Assembly (NCBI GenBank): GCA_963783505.1
Contig: CAWAOP010000049.1
Location: 75,416-139,415, forward strand
DNA: 64,000 bases
Reading direction: 5' to 3'
From: BOG-224 sp963783505
Lineage (GTDB): Bacteria; Acidobacteriota; Terriglobia; Bryobacterales; Bryobacteraceae
The notes below the pieces were generated by a model, which did not search any database, was not told the origin of the DNA, and worked only from the letters and a program-made list of their open reading frames with translations. A program made the translations under genes and the position numbers. The number at the start of each line of letters is the position of its first letter. Within the stretch, counting starts at the first letter, position 1. Positions 42,095 to 50,968 of the stretch are shown here, piece by piece.

Positions 42095-43807
42095 TTACTT
42101 CGCGATCCGGATCATAACCACGCCGTGCGACGGAACGTCGGCGCCGAACTCGTTGTCGAACGAGCCCAGGTCGGAGTGCGCCCACAGGTCGCGCACTTTG
42201 TGCGAGCCGGTGATTCCGATGTCGCCCCACTTGGCGGTCACCTTGGCCGTCGCGGCGCTCAGATTGAACAGGCCCACGGCGTGGCCGCCGTCGGCCAGCG
42301 GGCGCGAGAACACCTGGAAATCTCCGCCGGTCTGGCTGCGCCCTTCCTTTACGCTGATGCTCGCCGACTCTTCGGGCGGCGCCGGCGGGAAGACGCGCAC
42401 GGCCTGCTTACCGAGAGCGTCCTGATCGACGGCAATGACTTCCTTATTGGTCAGGATGTCCTTGATTGACGGCGTCATCGTGCGCAGATCGTTGCCGGCA
42501 AGCAACGGCGAAGCCAGCAGGCACCACAGGCTCATGTGAGTCGTGTATTCTGTGTCCGTCATGCCGCCGTTGCCGACCTCCAGCATGTCGGGGTCGTTCC
42601 AATGGCCGGGGCCGGCGAATTTCTCGCGTCCCACCTGCTGTTGGAAGCCGTTGCCGACCATGGACTGCCAGCGGTCGCTGATGTCGCCCGTGGTGCGCCA
42701 GAGGTTGCCGCCCACTTTCGCTCCCCACGCGCCCACGTCGTTCAGCCCATATTGGCAGAGGCTATAGACAATCTGCCTTCCACTGTGCAGCAAGGCCTCG
42801 CCCATCCTGGCGTAAGCGGCTTCCATGACGGCGCGCCCTAGCTCTGGCGTGCCGTCATAGACGCTTCCCGCGCTGCACCAGTCGTACTTCAAATAATCGA
42901 TGCCCCAGGCGGCGAACTGCTTGGCATCCTGCACCTCGTGTCCGAAGCTGGCCTCATAACCCGCGCAGGTATAAGGTCCCGGCGAAGAGTAGATGCCGAG
43001 TTTCAGCCCCTTGGCATGGACATAATCCGCCAGCGCCTTCATGTCCGGGAACTTCGAGTTCGTGCGGATGTTGCCTTTGGCGTCGCGGTCGAGTTCCCAT
43101 GTGTCGTCGATATTGACGTAGATGTAGCCTGCCGCCTTCATTCCGCTCGTGACCATGGCGTCGGCCATTCCGCGGACATCCTTGTCGGTCACCCGTCCAG
43201 CGAACTTGTTCCAACTGTTCCAGCCCATGGGCGGCGCCTTGGCCAAGCCGTTGTCCGCTACCGGCCAGTAGCTCGTGCTCGCGACTTTCACGGGTGGGGC
43301 GGGAATGGGCCCCGGAGGCGCCGTCGAGACGCGCGTGAACTCGCGCGTCTGCGGCTGGCCGCCGCGTCCGGGCGGCATCGTCATCGTCAGTTTGTCTCCT
43401 TGCAGGACCGCGGCGTAGGTAGTCCGCACGGGCGTCGCGGGGCCGCGGCCGCCGGCCGGAGCCGCGGGAGGAACCGCGGGCGCTGTTGGCGCCTGACCCG
43501 CGGGCGCCGGGGCAGTGGGAGCGGCCGGAGGCGCCGGCGCCGGTCCGCGGCCCGCGAATCCAGGCTGCTCGATAACGAACGTAAGTTGATTTCCGCTGAC
43601 CGAGCCTTCCACGATGGGATTCGGCTGCGCGCTTTGCTGCCTTTGGAAATACCCGGTGACTTTGCCGTCCGTCACGCCGATTGCCAGGATGGATTTCCTG
43701 GCTTCGTCTTCTTGCCCCACCGGCGCCTCCCAGCGTCCAGTCAGGTTCTGCGCGCCGCCAACAGCGGCAACACCCGCCAGAAGCGTCAACAAGCGAATCG
43801 ATTTCAT
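42095..43807 (-). CDS. Secreted GH27-type alpha-galactosidase
   Basis: Removes alpha-linked galactose from oligosaccharides outside the cytoplasm. The 570-residue protein has a signal peptide (MKSIRLLTLLAGVAAVGGAQ), an unusual N-terminal domain of about 100 residues with 'LTGRWEAPVGQEDEARKSIL', a Pro/Ala linker, then the GH27 barrel: PPMGWNSWNKF, NIDDTWELDRD, YLKYDWCSAG (nucleophile Asp) and GHWNDPDMLEVG (acid/base Asp). A C-terminal beta domain follows. ATG 43807 follows GGAGG. The two catalytic Asp are intact. The N-terminal domain looks like those of other acidobacterial secreted hydrolases. Confidence 0.92.
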   Translation of the reverse strand: MKSIRLLTLLAGVAAVGGAQNLTGRWEAPVGQEDEARKSILAIGVTDGKVTGYFQRQQSAQPNPIVEGSVSGNQLTFVIEQPGFAGRGPAPAPPAAPTAPAPAGQAPTAPAVPPAAPAGGRGPATPVRTTYAAVLQGDKLTMTMPPGRGGQPQTREFTRVSTAPPGPIPAPPVKVASTSYWPVADNGLAKAPPMGWNSWNKFAGRVTDKDVRGMADAMVTSGMKAAGYIYVNIDDTWELDRDAKGNIRTNSKFPDMKALADYVHAKGLKLGIYSSPGPYTCAGYEASFGHEVQDAKQFAAWGIDYLKYDWCSAGSVYDGTPELGRAVMEAAYARMGEALLHSGRQIVYSLCQYGLNDVGAWGAKVGGNLWRTTGDISDRWQSMVGNGFQQQVGREKFAGPGHWNDPDMLEVGNGGMTDTEYTTHMSLWCLLASPLLAGNDLRTMTPSIKDILTNKEVIAVDQDALGKQAVRVFPPAPPEESASISVKEGRSQTGGDFQVFSRPLADGGHAVGLFNLSAATAKVTAKWGDIGITGSHKVRDLWAHSDLGSFDNEFGADVPSHGVVMIRIAK

Positions 43808-43842
43808 AAGGCCTCCGTAGTCCACAGAATGTTGTAGCAGGT

Positions 43843-44575
43843 TTATTCTCCCGGCGCGCGGCTTGCGCGGACGGTCGGCGAATTCCTGGGCAGGAACCGG
43901 CACTTCACGAGCATCCACAGCGCGGCGAAACCGTCGCGCGCGCGAACCTTTTTCCCCTCGGCAATCCCGCGCGCGTTGTATCGGATCGGAACTTCCCGAA
44001 TCGAGAAACCAAGCCGCAGCGCCTTGGCGGTGACCTCAGGGCAGAATTCGAATCGCCGGCATCCCAGGCGAATGCTCCGTAGCGCTGGCGCTTGGAACGC
44101 TTTGTACGCCGTGGCTTCGTCCGTGATCCGCGCCCCGTAAAGCAGATTCACGGCGGCGGCGAGGATCCGGTTGGCGAGGCGGTTCTTCCAGGCCATGCCT
44201 TCGGGTTTGCCGAGGAAGCGAGAGCCGTAGACGATCGCGGCTTCGCCCCGCAAAATGGGGCCCACCAGCGCGTCGTAATCGTTGGGGTCGTATTCCAGAT
44301 CGCCGTCCTGGATCAGCAGGATATCGCCCGTCGCCAGCGCGATGCCCGTCCGGATAGCGGCGCCTTTCCCGCGGTTGGCGGCCGAGTGGCCGGTGACGAC
44401 GCCAACGCCAGCGCATTCGCGAATCAGCGCGGAGGTTCCGTCCGTCGAACCGTCGTCGATGACCACGATCTCTTTTTCGCAGCCTTCCGGAAGCGGCGCG
44501 CGCTTCACGCGCTCGAGCGACCTCGCGAAACGTGCGGAACTCGTTGTAGACCGGGATGAGAATGGAAACCTTCAT
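43843..44575 (-). CDS. Family 2 glycosyltransferase (DPM1/GtrB-like), frame interrupted by +1
   Basis: Probably transfers a sugar to polyprenyl phosphate. ATG 44575 begins MKVSILIPVYNEFRTFREV; one extra base at 44515-44521 moves the rest to the frame LERVKRAPLPEGCEKEIVVI, DDGSTDGTSAL, then IQDGDLEYDPNDY (DxD-type metal site) and GSRFLGKPEG. This is a typical dolichyl-phosphate-mannose-synthase-like enzyme without C-terminal membrane segments. Its ATG overlaps the stop of the methyltransferase gene (ATGA). The two belong to one operon. Confidence 0.83.
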
Positions 44576-45276
44576 GGCTTCCGCAATAGCGCCAGCGTCG
44601 AAAGGCCGAACGGCGGCGGAATGGCGCGCTCCAGGGCTTCGAGCGCCGGCGCTATCCAATCGAACGCCGCGATCTGCGCTTCCGATTGCGACTGCCGTTT
44701 CAAGACGCGCGCGTTGATCCACCAGCCTGCGAAGCCGGCCGCGTTTGAGTAGCGCAGCCGCCCGACTTCCAAGCCGCACTCCTTCGCGAGCCGCGCGATG
44801 GACTTGCGCGTGTACCGGCGGTAGTGGCCCAGGTTGCGGTCGATCGGCCCGTAGAGCGACTGGAACGCCGGCAGGAGCAGGGCGATCGCGCCTCGAGGAG
44901 GAATCACCGCCGCCATGTTTTCTAGCGCCGCGCGGTCGTCGCGGATGTGTTCCAGAACATTCAGGCAGACGCAGGAATCCGGATGGAAACGGGAGAGACC
45001 GCGAAACTCGGGGGCCGAAATATCGGACACGACGGCGTCGAGGTTCCTGGCGCCCGGGAACCGGCGCTTCAGCTCTTCGATGCATGCGGGTTCGGAATCC
45101 ACGGCGATGACCGCCTCGCGGTCCAGCAGGAACCGCGTGAAGTTCCCGATACCGGCGCCGGCTTCAAGAACGCGGCGCCCCAGCGCCGGAGCGACCATCC
45201 GGCGGATCCACGCGTGGTAGTTCCGCGCCGCGGACATCCGCGCCTGATCCTCCAGGTTGTAGACGGTGGGATGCAC
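44572..45276 (-). CDS. SAM-dependent class I methyltransferase
   Basis: The 234-residue protein (start GTG 45276 giving MHPTVYNLEDQARM) has the SAM-binding motif VLEAGAGIGNFTRFLLD, motif II-like AVDSEPACIEELKRRF and a motif LNVLEHIRDDRAALENM. The family modifies lipids or sugars together with glycosyltransferases; here the DPM1-like gene overlaps its end, so a lipid-linked sugar substrate is plausible. The frame is open to 45336 (TTG) but that adds an atypical N-terminus. Confidence 0.8.
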   Translation of the reverse strand: MHPTVYNLEDQARMSAARNYHAWIRRMVAPALGRRVLEAGAGIGNFTRFLLDREAVIAVDSEPACIEELKRRFPGARNLDAVVSDISAPEFRGLSRFHPDSCVCLNVLEHIRDDRAALENMAAVIPPRGAIALLLPAFQSLYGPIDRNLGHYRRYTRKSIARLAKECGLEVGRLRYSNAAGFAGWWINARVLKRQSQSEAQIAAFDWIAPALEALERAIPPPFGLSTLALLRKP

Positions 45277-45566
45277 GGCGAATCCGGAGAGCGGCCCTCG
45301 ATGCCAATTCCAGTGTATTTCACCGCTGTGAAACAAGCTTGCGGCCTGCCGCGCCGCATCCGGAACTTGACACTATTTTGCGGATCTTCGTCTCATGAGA
45401 CGACGAGTGGACTACGTTCGCTTTGGCGACGGCTTCCTCGGACCTCGGTTGGCGCCGCAGGCCCAAGGAAAGCTTTCGACCATGACGGCTTCCGAACGAT
45501 CCTGCGACTGAGCGGCCCGTGCGATAGCCTGTCACGCCAAATCGCGGGAAGGGGTATGGTGAGAAC
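45277..45566. other. Divergent gap with no clear elements
   Basis: This space holds promoters of the methyltransferase gene (minus) and the TPR-like gene (plus). 'GGGAAGGGGTATGGTGAGAA' before ATG 45567 gives a purine-rich ribosome site. No palindrome or gene is seen. Confidence 0.35.
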
Positions 45567-46139
45567 ATGCCCGCCCCCGGCGATGATGAGGATGTGGAAA
45601 CACGCGCGAAGGCGGGGGCTTCGCGGGTTCGCCAATGTCGCCGGGCGGCGCTGGCGCTGGCTCTTCTCTTCGCCAGCCTGCCGCTGGCGGGCAAGCTATT
45701 TCTGGGCGATTGGGGATTCGACGGCGCGCCGGCAATGGCGTGCCTGTGCCTGGTTGCGGCCGGGTATCTCTGCTTTGCCGAGCGGAGGCTCCGTCCCCCT
45801 ATCCCCGATTCGGCCGCCTTCCTCGACGAGGCCATCCGGCTGGCGGGCTCGGGGGAGACCGACCGGGCGCTCGTACTGCTGGATGAAGCACTTAAGCTGA
45901 GCCCCCGGCTGTGGCAAGCGCGGCAGTATAGCGGCCAGGTCCGCCTCGGAAAACCGGATGAGGCCGCATCCGCGCTCCAGGATTTCACGGAGGCGATTCG
46001 GCTGGCGCCCGAGGAGCCACACCTCTATATCTTACGCAGCCACGTTTTCACGCTTCTGGGGCGCGATTCGTCCGCTCGCGCCGACCTGGAGACCGCCGCA
46101 CGACTGGGCAGAGATGCCGGGGCGGCGGCGGAAAGGTAG
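45567..46139 (+). CDS. Membrane-anchored TPR-like protein
   Basis: A 190-residue protein with two hydrophobic helices (AALALALLFASLPLAGKLF and PAMACLCLVAAGYLCFA) and a C-terminal half of about two tetratricopeptide-like repeats: DRALVLLDEALKLSPRLWQA and ALQDFTEAIRLAPEEPHLY. It probably is a scaffold at the inner membrane. The function is not known and neighbours give no lead. Confidence 0.7.
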   Translation: MPAPGDDEDVETRAKAGASRVRQCRRAALALALLFASLPLAGKLFLGDWGFDGAPAMACLCLVAAGYLCFAERRLRPPIPDSAAFLDEAIRLAGSGETDRALVLLDEALKLSPRLWQARQYSGQVRLGKPDEAASALQDFTEAIRLAPEEPHLYILRSHVFTLLGRDSSARADLETAARLGRDAGAAAER

Positions 46140-46341
46140 CGGCCAACCCGTGAAACGGCGTCGGAATCGAAAACCGAGACCGGCGCGCGGTACGATTCTC
46201 GCTATTTGTCGCCTGGAGAAGCCATTTCATGAGTCTCTACAGCCGGAGCCGCGGTTCGCACCCCGGGGCTGCATCGCGGCGGGCCGTCCTTCGCCTCGCC
46301 GGTCTCGGCGGCGGAGAAGCCGCCGCCGGGCGCGCGCTGCG
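46140..46341. other. Gap between convergent genes
   Basis: The gap contains GC-rich hairpins such as 'cgccggtctcggcggcggagaagccgccgccgg' (about 46298-46332). It lies between the ends of the TPR-like gene and of the flagellar operon, so a bidirectional terminator role is possible. No gene is seen. Confidence 0.35.
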
Positions 46342-46623
46342 TCAAAGAGTAGCGCGGACGCGCGGTTCGGGCTTGAACGCGCCGACGTAAGCGGCTCTTC
46401 CCTTGGCTTGGGCAATGCGAGCGTTGGCGCGGGCTCGAAAGCACTTCACCAGGGTTCGAGCCCACCACACCACTTGCCCAGCCTCTTCCAGGTTCGCCGC
46501 GGTCGCCGTGCGGTCGAGTATGGCGGCGCGAAGTCTCTCCGCGTAGACGTCCCACAGCTTGCCCGCCTTGGCGAACTCGCCCGAGGCCACGGCTCGGCGG
46601 ATTTCGTCCGGCGATTGCGTCAT
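46342..46623 (-). CDS. Small protein behind fliD (possible FliT/FliS-like chaperone)
   Basis: The 93-residue helical protein MTQSPDEIRRAVASGEFAKA...VYAERLRAAILDRTATAANLEE... has no recognisable domain. Its ATG overlaps the fliD stop (ATGA), the place where fliS or fliT, the flagellin/cap chaperones, normally stand. Helix length and charge would fit a FliT-like protein, but I see no specific motif. The function is inferred from position only. Confidence 0.5.
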   Translation of the reverse strand: MTQSPDEIRRAVASGEFAKAGKLWDVYAERLRAAILDRTATAANLEEAGQVVWWARTLVKCFRARANARIAQAKGRAAYVGAFKPEPRVRATL

Positions 46624-47960
46624 AGCCCAGCACCGGCCATCTGATTGTCCGCCGTTTGCTCGGCCGCGAACACGTCGCTCAGATAGGTGTACTGCTGTTC
46701 CATGGAGGCGATCGTGGCGTCGGCTTTGGACATCTGGGTTTGCAACTGCGTTTGCAGATCGTTTACCTGCGTTTGTTTGTCGGAGATCTGATTGGTGAGG
46801 TTCGTGATTTGCGACTGGAAATCGTTCTGGGCTGTCGGAAGCAGGCCGGTGGTCGGATCCTCGACGCTATTGAGCGCGTCGGTGGCCGATTTTAGAAATC
46901 CGGACCCCGTGGCCGAGCCGAAGAAGGCGGTTACGCCGGCGGAGTTGGAGAGATCGGCCGCGTCGAGCTGGAAGGAGTCGAAAGTCAGTTGGCCGTTGTC
47001 ACCGAGCGTCAAGCCGAGATCGGCGAGCCCGGTGAATGCGCCACTGGTGGTGTACGCGCCGATGTTTCCCAGGGCGGAAGCCAATTCGGTAACCAGGGAT
47101 TGGCCTTGCAGCGGGCCGCCGGACTGGCCTCGCTGGGAACCCACGTCGGTCACGGCCTGATTGTAGGCTGTGACGAAAGAAGAGAGCGCGCCGCTCAGCG
47201 CGGACGTGGAGCCGGTCACGGTCACGTTGACGGGGTCCTGGCTGGTATCGAGCAACGTGAGCGTGATGCCGTTCGCGATGGTGACGTTTCGCGAGTCGCT
47301 GGAGACCACATTCCCGGACTGGTCAATCTCGTATTGCGCCGGCCGCCCGTTGTTCTGGAAGGCCGCGAGGCTGGCGCCGCCCGATTGAAGATCGATCGCG
47401 TCGCTGGACAGCGCCGTGCTTTCCAGGGCGATACGGTAATCGGGCGAGCTGCCGGATCCGACATTGACCGCGGTGGCGTTTACCATACTGCCGTACTGCG
47501 AATTGATGGCGGCGGCGACCGATTGAGCGCTGTTGTCGGCCCCCTTGACGTCATACTCCTGGCTGCCGATGTAGAGCTGATAGGTTTGGGCGGCGCCGGA
47601 CGGGCCATTCCATGTATTGGTCATCATCGTGGAATAGGCTCCGATGTCATTCACCTGGATCGCGTAATTGCCTTCGACCGCGCCGGAACCGAGGTTGGCG
47701 CTCACCACCGACGGGTCTGAGATGTCCGCGCTGAACGACGAGTTGACGGCCGTATCGATTCCCTGAACGGCGGTTTGCAAGGCGGTGAAGTCGGTGTTCA
47801 GAGTGGTGACTTCGTTGCTCTCATTGGTAAGGGTCGTCTTCTCGCTGGTGAGTTGGGTGATGGGCTGAGAAGCGATCGAAACCGCCCGCGTGATGACGTT
47901 CTGAAAATCGGACGCGAACTGGCTGCTTCCGGTGAAGATCGCGCTGGATGTGGTTCCCAT
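46620..47960 (-). CDS. fliD: Flagellar filament cap protein FliD
   Basis: Caps the growing filament and helps flagellin fold outside the cell. The 446-residue protein has a FliD N-terminus (MGTTSSAIFTGSSQFASDFQ... helix QNVITRAVSIASQPITQL), a central beta-rich part, and a C-terminal coiled coil QITNLTNQISDKQTQVNDLQ with MSKADATIASMEQQYTYL, as in FliD_C. It follows the flagellin gene, with a hairpin between, and precedes the small chaperone-like gene. Confidence 0.9.
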   Translation of the reverse strand: MGTTSSAIFTGSSQFASDFQNVITRAVSIASQPITQLTSEKTTLTNESNEVTTLNTDFTALQTAVQGIDTAVNSSFSADISDPSVVSANLGSGAVEGNYAIQVNDIGAYSTMMTNTWNGPSGAAQTYQLYIGSQEYDVKGADNSAQSVAAAINSQYGSMVNATAVNVGSGSSPDYRIALESTALSSDAIDLQSGGASLAAFQNNGRPAQYEIDQSGNVVSSDSRNVTIANGITLTLLDTSQDPVNVTVTGSTSALSGALSSFVTAYNQAVTDVGSQRGQSGGPLQGQSLVTELASALGNIGAYTTSGAFTGLADLGLTLGDNGQLTFDSFQLDAADLSNSAGVTAFFGSATGSGFLKSATDALNSVEDPTTGLLPTAQNDFQSQITNLTNQISDKQTQVNDLQTQLQTQMSKADATIASMEQQYTYLSDVFAAEQTADNQMAGAGL

Positions 47961-47970
47961 AAAGTACGGA

Positions 47971-47997
47971 TGCGGGGCCGCCGGTCAGACGGCCCCG
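47971..47997 (-). terminator. Hairpin GCGGGGCCG-N9-CGGCCCCGC between fliC and fliD
   Basis: A perfect 9-base-pair GC-rich stem with 9-base loop stands 22 bases after the fliC stop and 10 bases before the fliD ATG. There is no clear T-run, so it may act as mRNA processing or attenuation site that makes fliC more abundant than fliD. Confidence 0.6.
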
Positions 47998-48019
47998 CGG
48001 GCTGGTACTACGGTTGCGG

Positions 48020-50659
48020 TTACGCCCTCAGCAGCGTCAACACTGCCTGGGGCGCGGTATTGGCCTGGGCCATGGCGGCAATGGAAGCTTGCTGCAAGAC
48101 CTGGGCCTTGGTAAGGTTGGCCGCCTGTTGCGCGACGTTGGCGTCGCGGATTTGCGACTCGGCGGAGGAGAAGTTGGTAATCTGCGACTGCGCCAGGTTG
48201 ATGGCGTAGTTCAACTGATTCTCGCCAATGCCGACGTTGGCCTGAGCCGCGCCGAGCGTCTCCACGGCGTTCGATATGGCGGTGATCGCCGATTCCGCGC
48301 CGGACTGGGAGGCGATGGCCAGGTTGCCGGCCGTGCCGACCAGACTGGAGCTGAAAGTTCTCGCCGAGCCGCTGTTGATTCCGTCGCTGTTCGAGGTGGC
48401 CGCGACGCCCACGGAGAACGAAGGCAGCGCGCTGACGAAGTTGATCTTCTGCACACCGCTCACATCCTCTTTCACCGCCACGATCTGCTGCAGCGTGGAG
48501 TTATTGCTCGCCTGCAACTGCTGGTTGATGTACCCGATAGCCTGGTCGATCGAGCTGCCGGTGCGGGTCGCGCCGGTTCCGCCCACGTTCTGTAGCGTGA
48601 TGGTGGTCGATTGCATGTTCCCGCTCGAGTCGTTGGCCGAAACGGTGATCGCCTGGGCGTCGCCCCCGTAGAGCAGCGGGCTGAACGCCAGCGCGCCCGT
48701 CGCCGAGGTGCCCTGCGCGTCGGCAACAGCGTTGGCCGCGCTGGTAATGGTTGGTCCGGCGTAACCCGAGGCTCCCGTGGTTCCGAATCCGACGTTCGCG
48801 GTCGAGGTAGTGCCGCCGGTGTTGACCCGGAAATAGGTGTTGTTGTCCGAAGAAAGCGTCAACTGGCTCGTGCCGCTGTTCCACGACGCCTTCATGCCGG
48901 CGGCCGCCAGCGTCGCGTTGGCGTTGAACTGGGTGTTCAAGGTATCGGCGATGCTCTGGCCGCTGCGGGCGTTGCCCGTGTACGTGCCGTTCATCCCCAG
49001 GGAGACGGCCGCGGCGCCGGATATCGTCACGACATGGGCCCCAGCGTTGTTCGCCGTGATCACCAGGTGTCCGGCGGAATTGACGCTGGCCGTCACCGGG
49101 GCGCCGGAGTTGGCGTTGATATCGGCAGCCTCCGTAATCGCGGTAGTGCTGCCGCCCGCGAACGTCATATTATGGTCCGTCCCATCGACGTTGATGTCGA
49201 TGGCGGCGCCATGCACGTCCGCAGTCCCGCCGGCCGTGCCCCTCGCGTAGGTCGCGTCGCCGGCGGTCAGGTTGACGCTCACGTTGTTCGCGCTGGATGC
49301 TCCGCCATTCAAGGAGAACTCCAGGTCCGCGGTGCCAAGCCCGGCGGCCGAATTGGTGTAAGTCCCGCCCGTGAGGCTTGTGTAGTCGACCGCCCCGCCG
49401 GTGTTGGATTGAAACGTCCCGAAGCCGAGCTGGCCGCTGGCGTCGCCGGTCACCTGCACGCTCAATTTGTCGCCCCGGGCGCTGGTAAACACCAGCGCGC
49501 TGCCGACGGTCGGGTCGTTAACGCTGATGCCGGCGGCGGCAAGCGAGGTGTTGGCCGCCGCTCGCGAGGAGAGCGCGTCAATAGCGGCTTGAGTGGTGGT
49601 GGCGCCCAAGTCGCCCAGGCTGATATCCACCGGGCTGGCCAAGCCTCCGCCGGTGAGCCGCACCGTGACGTTGGTGGCGTTGAAGCCGCTCCCGGCGCTG
49701 GTCGAGGCGCCGGTAACCGTCTGGCTGATCGCAGTGCCGACGTTGCTGGTCTGGTTGCCCAGGAAGGCGTTGGCCATGCGATCTCCGGCTTGCACCTGAA
49801 ACGCGGAGTTGGCCGACGTGAAAGCCAACGACTGGCTGCCGTCGGAATTGGTGACCGCGGAAGCCACAATTCCGGCGTTGGCGAACGCCGTAGTCGCCGA
49901 GCCCGTGCCTTGGCTGGCGGACTGGATCGCGGTGTTGACGGCCGTCACCAGGGTGTTCAGGTTGTTGACGTTCTGGAGATTGACCGCCACCTTGACTTTG
50001 CTGCCGTCGGAGAACCCGGGGCCGGAGAAATAGAAATTCGTATATCCAGCGGCCGCTTCGGAGTTGCTGTTCGTGGTGGAAGCGAGCGCGGCGGTGACAT
50101 CGGCTCCCGAGGTCGCCACCACCTGCATCCCCTTCAGGCCCAGGCTCGCCGAATCCACCGTCGAACTGGCCAGATTTACGCCGACCAAGGCGTTGGAAAG
50201 GTTCTGGCTGCCGCTGCCCGCGCCCAGGTAAACGCTAAGATTCTTGGCGAACGTGCCGCCGGTATTCAGGCCGACCGACTGCGCCTGACGGTCGATTTCC
50301 TGCAGATCGTCCTGAAACTCGCTGTTCAGGGTGTTGCGGTCGCCGGTGAAGGTGCCGGACGCCGATTGGGTGGCGAGCGTCTTCAGCCGGTCCAGGATCT
50401 GCGAAATGTTGCTCATTCCGCCATCCATGATCTGAAGCTGCGCCACGGCGTCGTTGCCGTTGCCGACCCCCTGGGTAAGTTCGGCCGTATCGTTGCGGAA
50501 CTTGTTGGCCACTGCCAAGCCCGCCGCGTCGTCGCCCGCTTCGTTGATGCGGTAGCCGGAGGTCAGTTGCGTAATGGTCTGAGTTTGAAATTCGTTGTTG
50601 ACGGTCAGATTCTGCTGCGCGATCAGAGAATTGACGTTGGTTTGAATCGAAAACGACAT
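48020..50659 (-). CDS. fliC: Flagellin, large form
   Basis: The main filament subunit. The N-terminal D0/D1 part is clear (MSFSIQTNVNSLIAQQNLTV, LTSGYRINEAGDDAAGLAVA, DRNTLNSEFQDDLQEIDRQA) and so is the C-terminal part (SQITNFSSAESQIRDANVAQ, QASIAAMAQANTAPQAVLTL). Between them lies an unusually long, Thr/Ser/Ala-rich region of about 600 residues with repeated 'AAGxxASxNSGTSQLTLSS'-type flagellin-IN modules, giving 879 aa against about 270-500 in most bacteria. The ribosome site AAAGGAA lies in a hairpin that spans the csrA stop, the likely point of CsrA control. Export is through the flagellar system, so there is no signal peptide. Confidence 0.95.
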   Translation of the reverse strand: MSFSIQTNVNSLIAQQNLTVNNEFQTQTITQLTSGYRINEAGDDAAGLAVANKFRNDTAELTQGVGNGNDAVAQLQIMDGGMSNISQILDRLKTLATQSASGTFTGDRNTLNSEFQDDLQEIDRQAQSVGLNTGGTFAKNLSVYLGAGSGSQNLSNALVGVNLASSTVDSASLGLKGMQVVATSGADVTAALASTTNSNSEAAAGYTNFYFSGPGFSDGSKVKVAVNLQNVNNLNTLVTAVNTAIQSASQGTGSATTAFANAGIVASAVTNSDGSQSLAFTSANSAFQVQAGDRMANAFLGNQTSNVGTAISQTVTGASTSAGSGFNATNVTVRLTGGGLASPVDISLGDLGATTTQAAIDALSSRAAANTSLAAAGISVNDPTVGSALVFTSARGDKLSVQVTGDASGQLGFGTFQSNTGGAVDYTSLTGGTYTNSAAGLGTADLEFSLNGGASSANNVSVNLTAGDATYARGTAGGTADVHGAAIDINVDGTDHNMTFAGGSTTAITEAADINANSGAPVTASVNSAGHLVITANNAGAHVVTISGAAAVSLGMNGTYTGNARSGQSIADTLNTQFNANATLAAAGMKASWNSGTSQLTLSSDNNTYFRVNTGGTTSTANVGFGTTGASGYAGPTITSAANAVADAQGTSATGALAFSPLLYGGDAQAITVSANDSSGNMQSTTITLQNVGGTGATRTGSSIDQAIGYINQQLQASNNSTLQQIVAVKEDVSGVQKINFVSALPSFSVGVAATSNSDGINSGSARTFSSSLVGTAGNLAIASQSGAESAITAISNAVETLGAAQANVGIGENQLNYAINLAQSQITNFSSAESQIRDANVAQQAANLTKAQVLQQASIAAMAQANTAPQAVLTLLRA

Positions 50660-50660
50660 G

Positions 50661-50675
50661 CTGAATTCCTTTCAG
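50661..50675 (-). promoter_or_regulatory. CsrA-binding hairpin CTGAA-AGGAA-TTCAG over fliC ribosome site
   Basis: A 5-bp stem with AGGAA in the loop lies one base before the fliC ATG and contains both the csrA stop codon and the fliC Shine-Dalgarno. GGA in a hairpin loop is the known high-affinity CsrA target. A second GGA, in GCCGGAACA, is about 15-20 bases upstream, a distance suited to binding one CsrA dimer. Confidence 0.75.
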
Positions 50676-50968
50676 TTTTTTGTTCCGGCGTCTTGCCGGT
50701 CGATGTTCTCATCGGCCTGACGGGGTCGAACTTGAGCGCCGCGCAGCCGGGCGAGCAGTTGGGGGATTCCAACGCGCGGAGCAGGGGGCAAGCTGGCGGC
50801 CGCGAGGTTCTCCTCACGCACCAGCCTCATCTCGCGGGCCATCACGGGGGTTTGGCGCGGAGCGCGAATTCCCACCTTGACCCGCGTCCGTCCGATGTGC
50901 GCGATGACGATCTCGATCTCATCGCCGATCAGGATCGCCTCGCCCGCGCGCCGAGACATCACGAGCAT
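50672..50968 (-). CDS. csrA: Carbon storage regulator CsrA
   Basis: A homodimeric RNA-binding protein that blocks translation at GGA-hairpins. The 98-residue protein has the canonical MLVMSRRAGEAILIGDEIEI, IGRTRVKVGIRAPRQTPVMA and a longer than usual C-terminal tail (LVREENLAAASLPPAPRVGI and onward to GTKN). It overlaps the end of fliW by 10 bases, and its stop lies in the fliC leader hairpin, so its own level and that of flagellin are tied together. It is under the fliW promoter. Confidence 0.95.
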   Translation of the reverse strand: MLVMSRRAGEAILIGDEIEIVIAHIGRTRVKVGIRAPRQTPVMAREMRLVREENLAAASLPPAPRVGIPQLLARLRGAQVRPRQADENIDRQDAGTKN

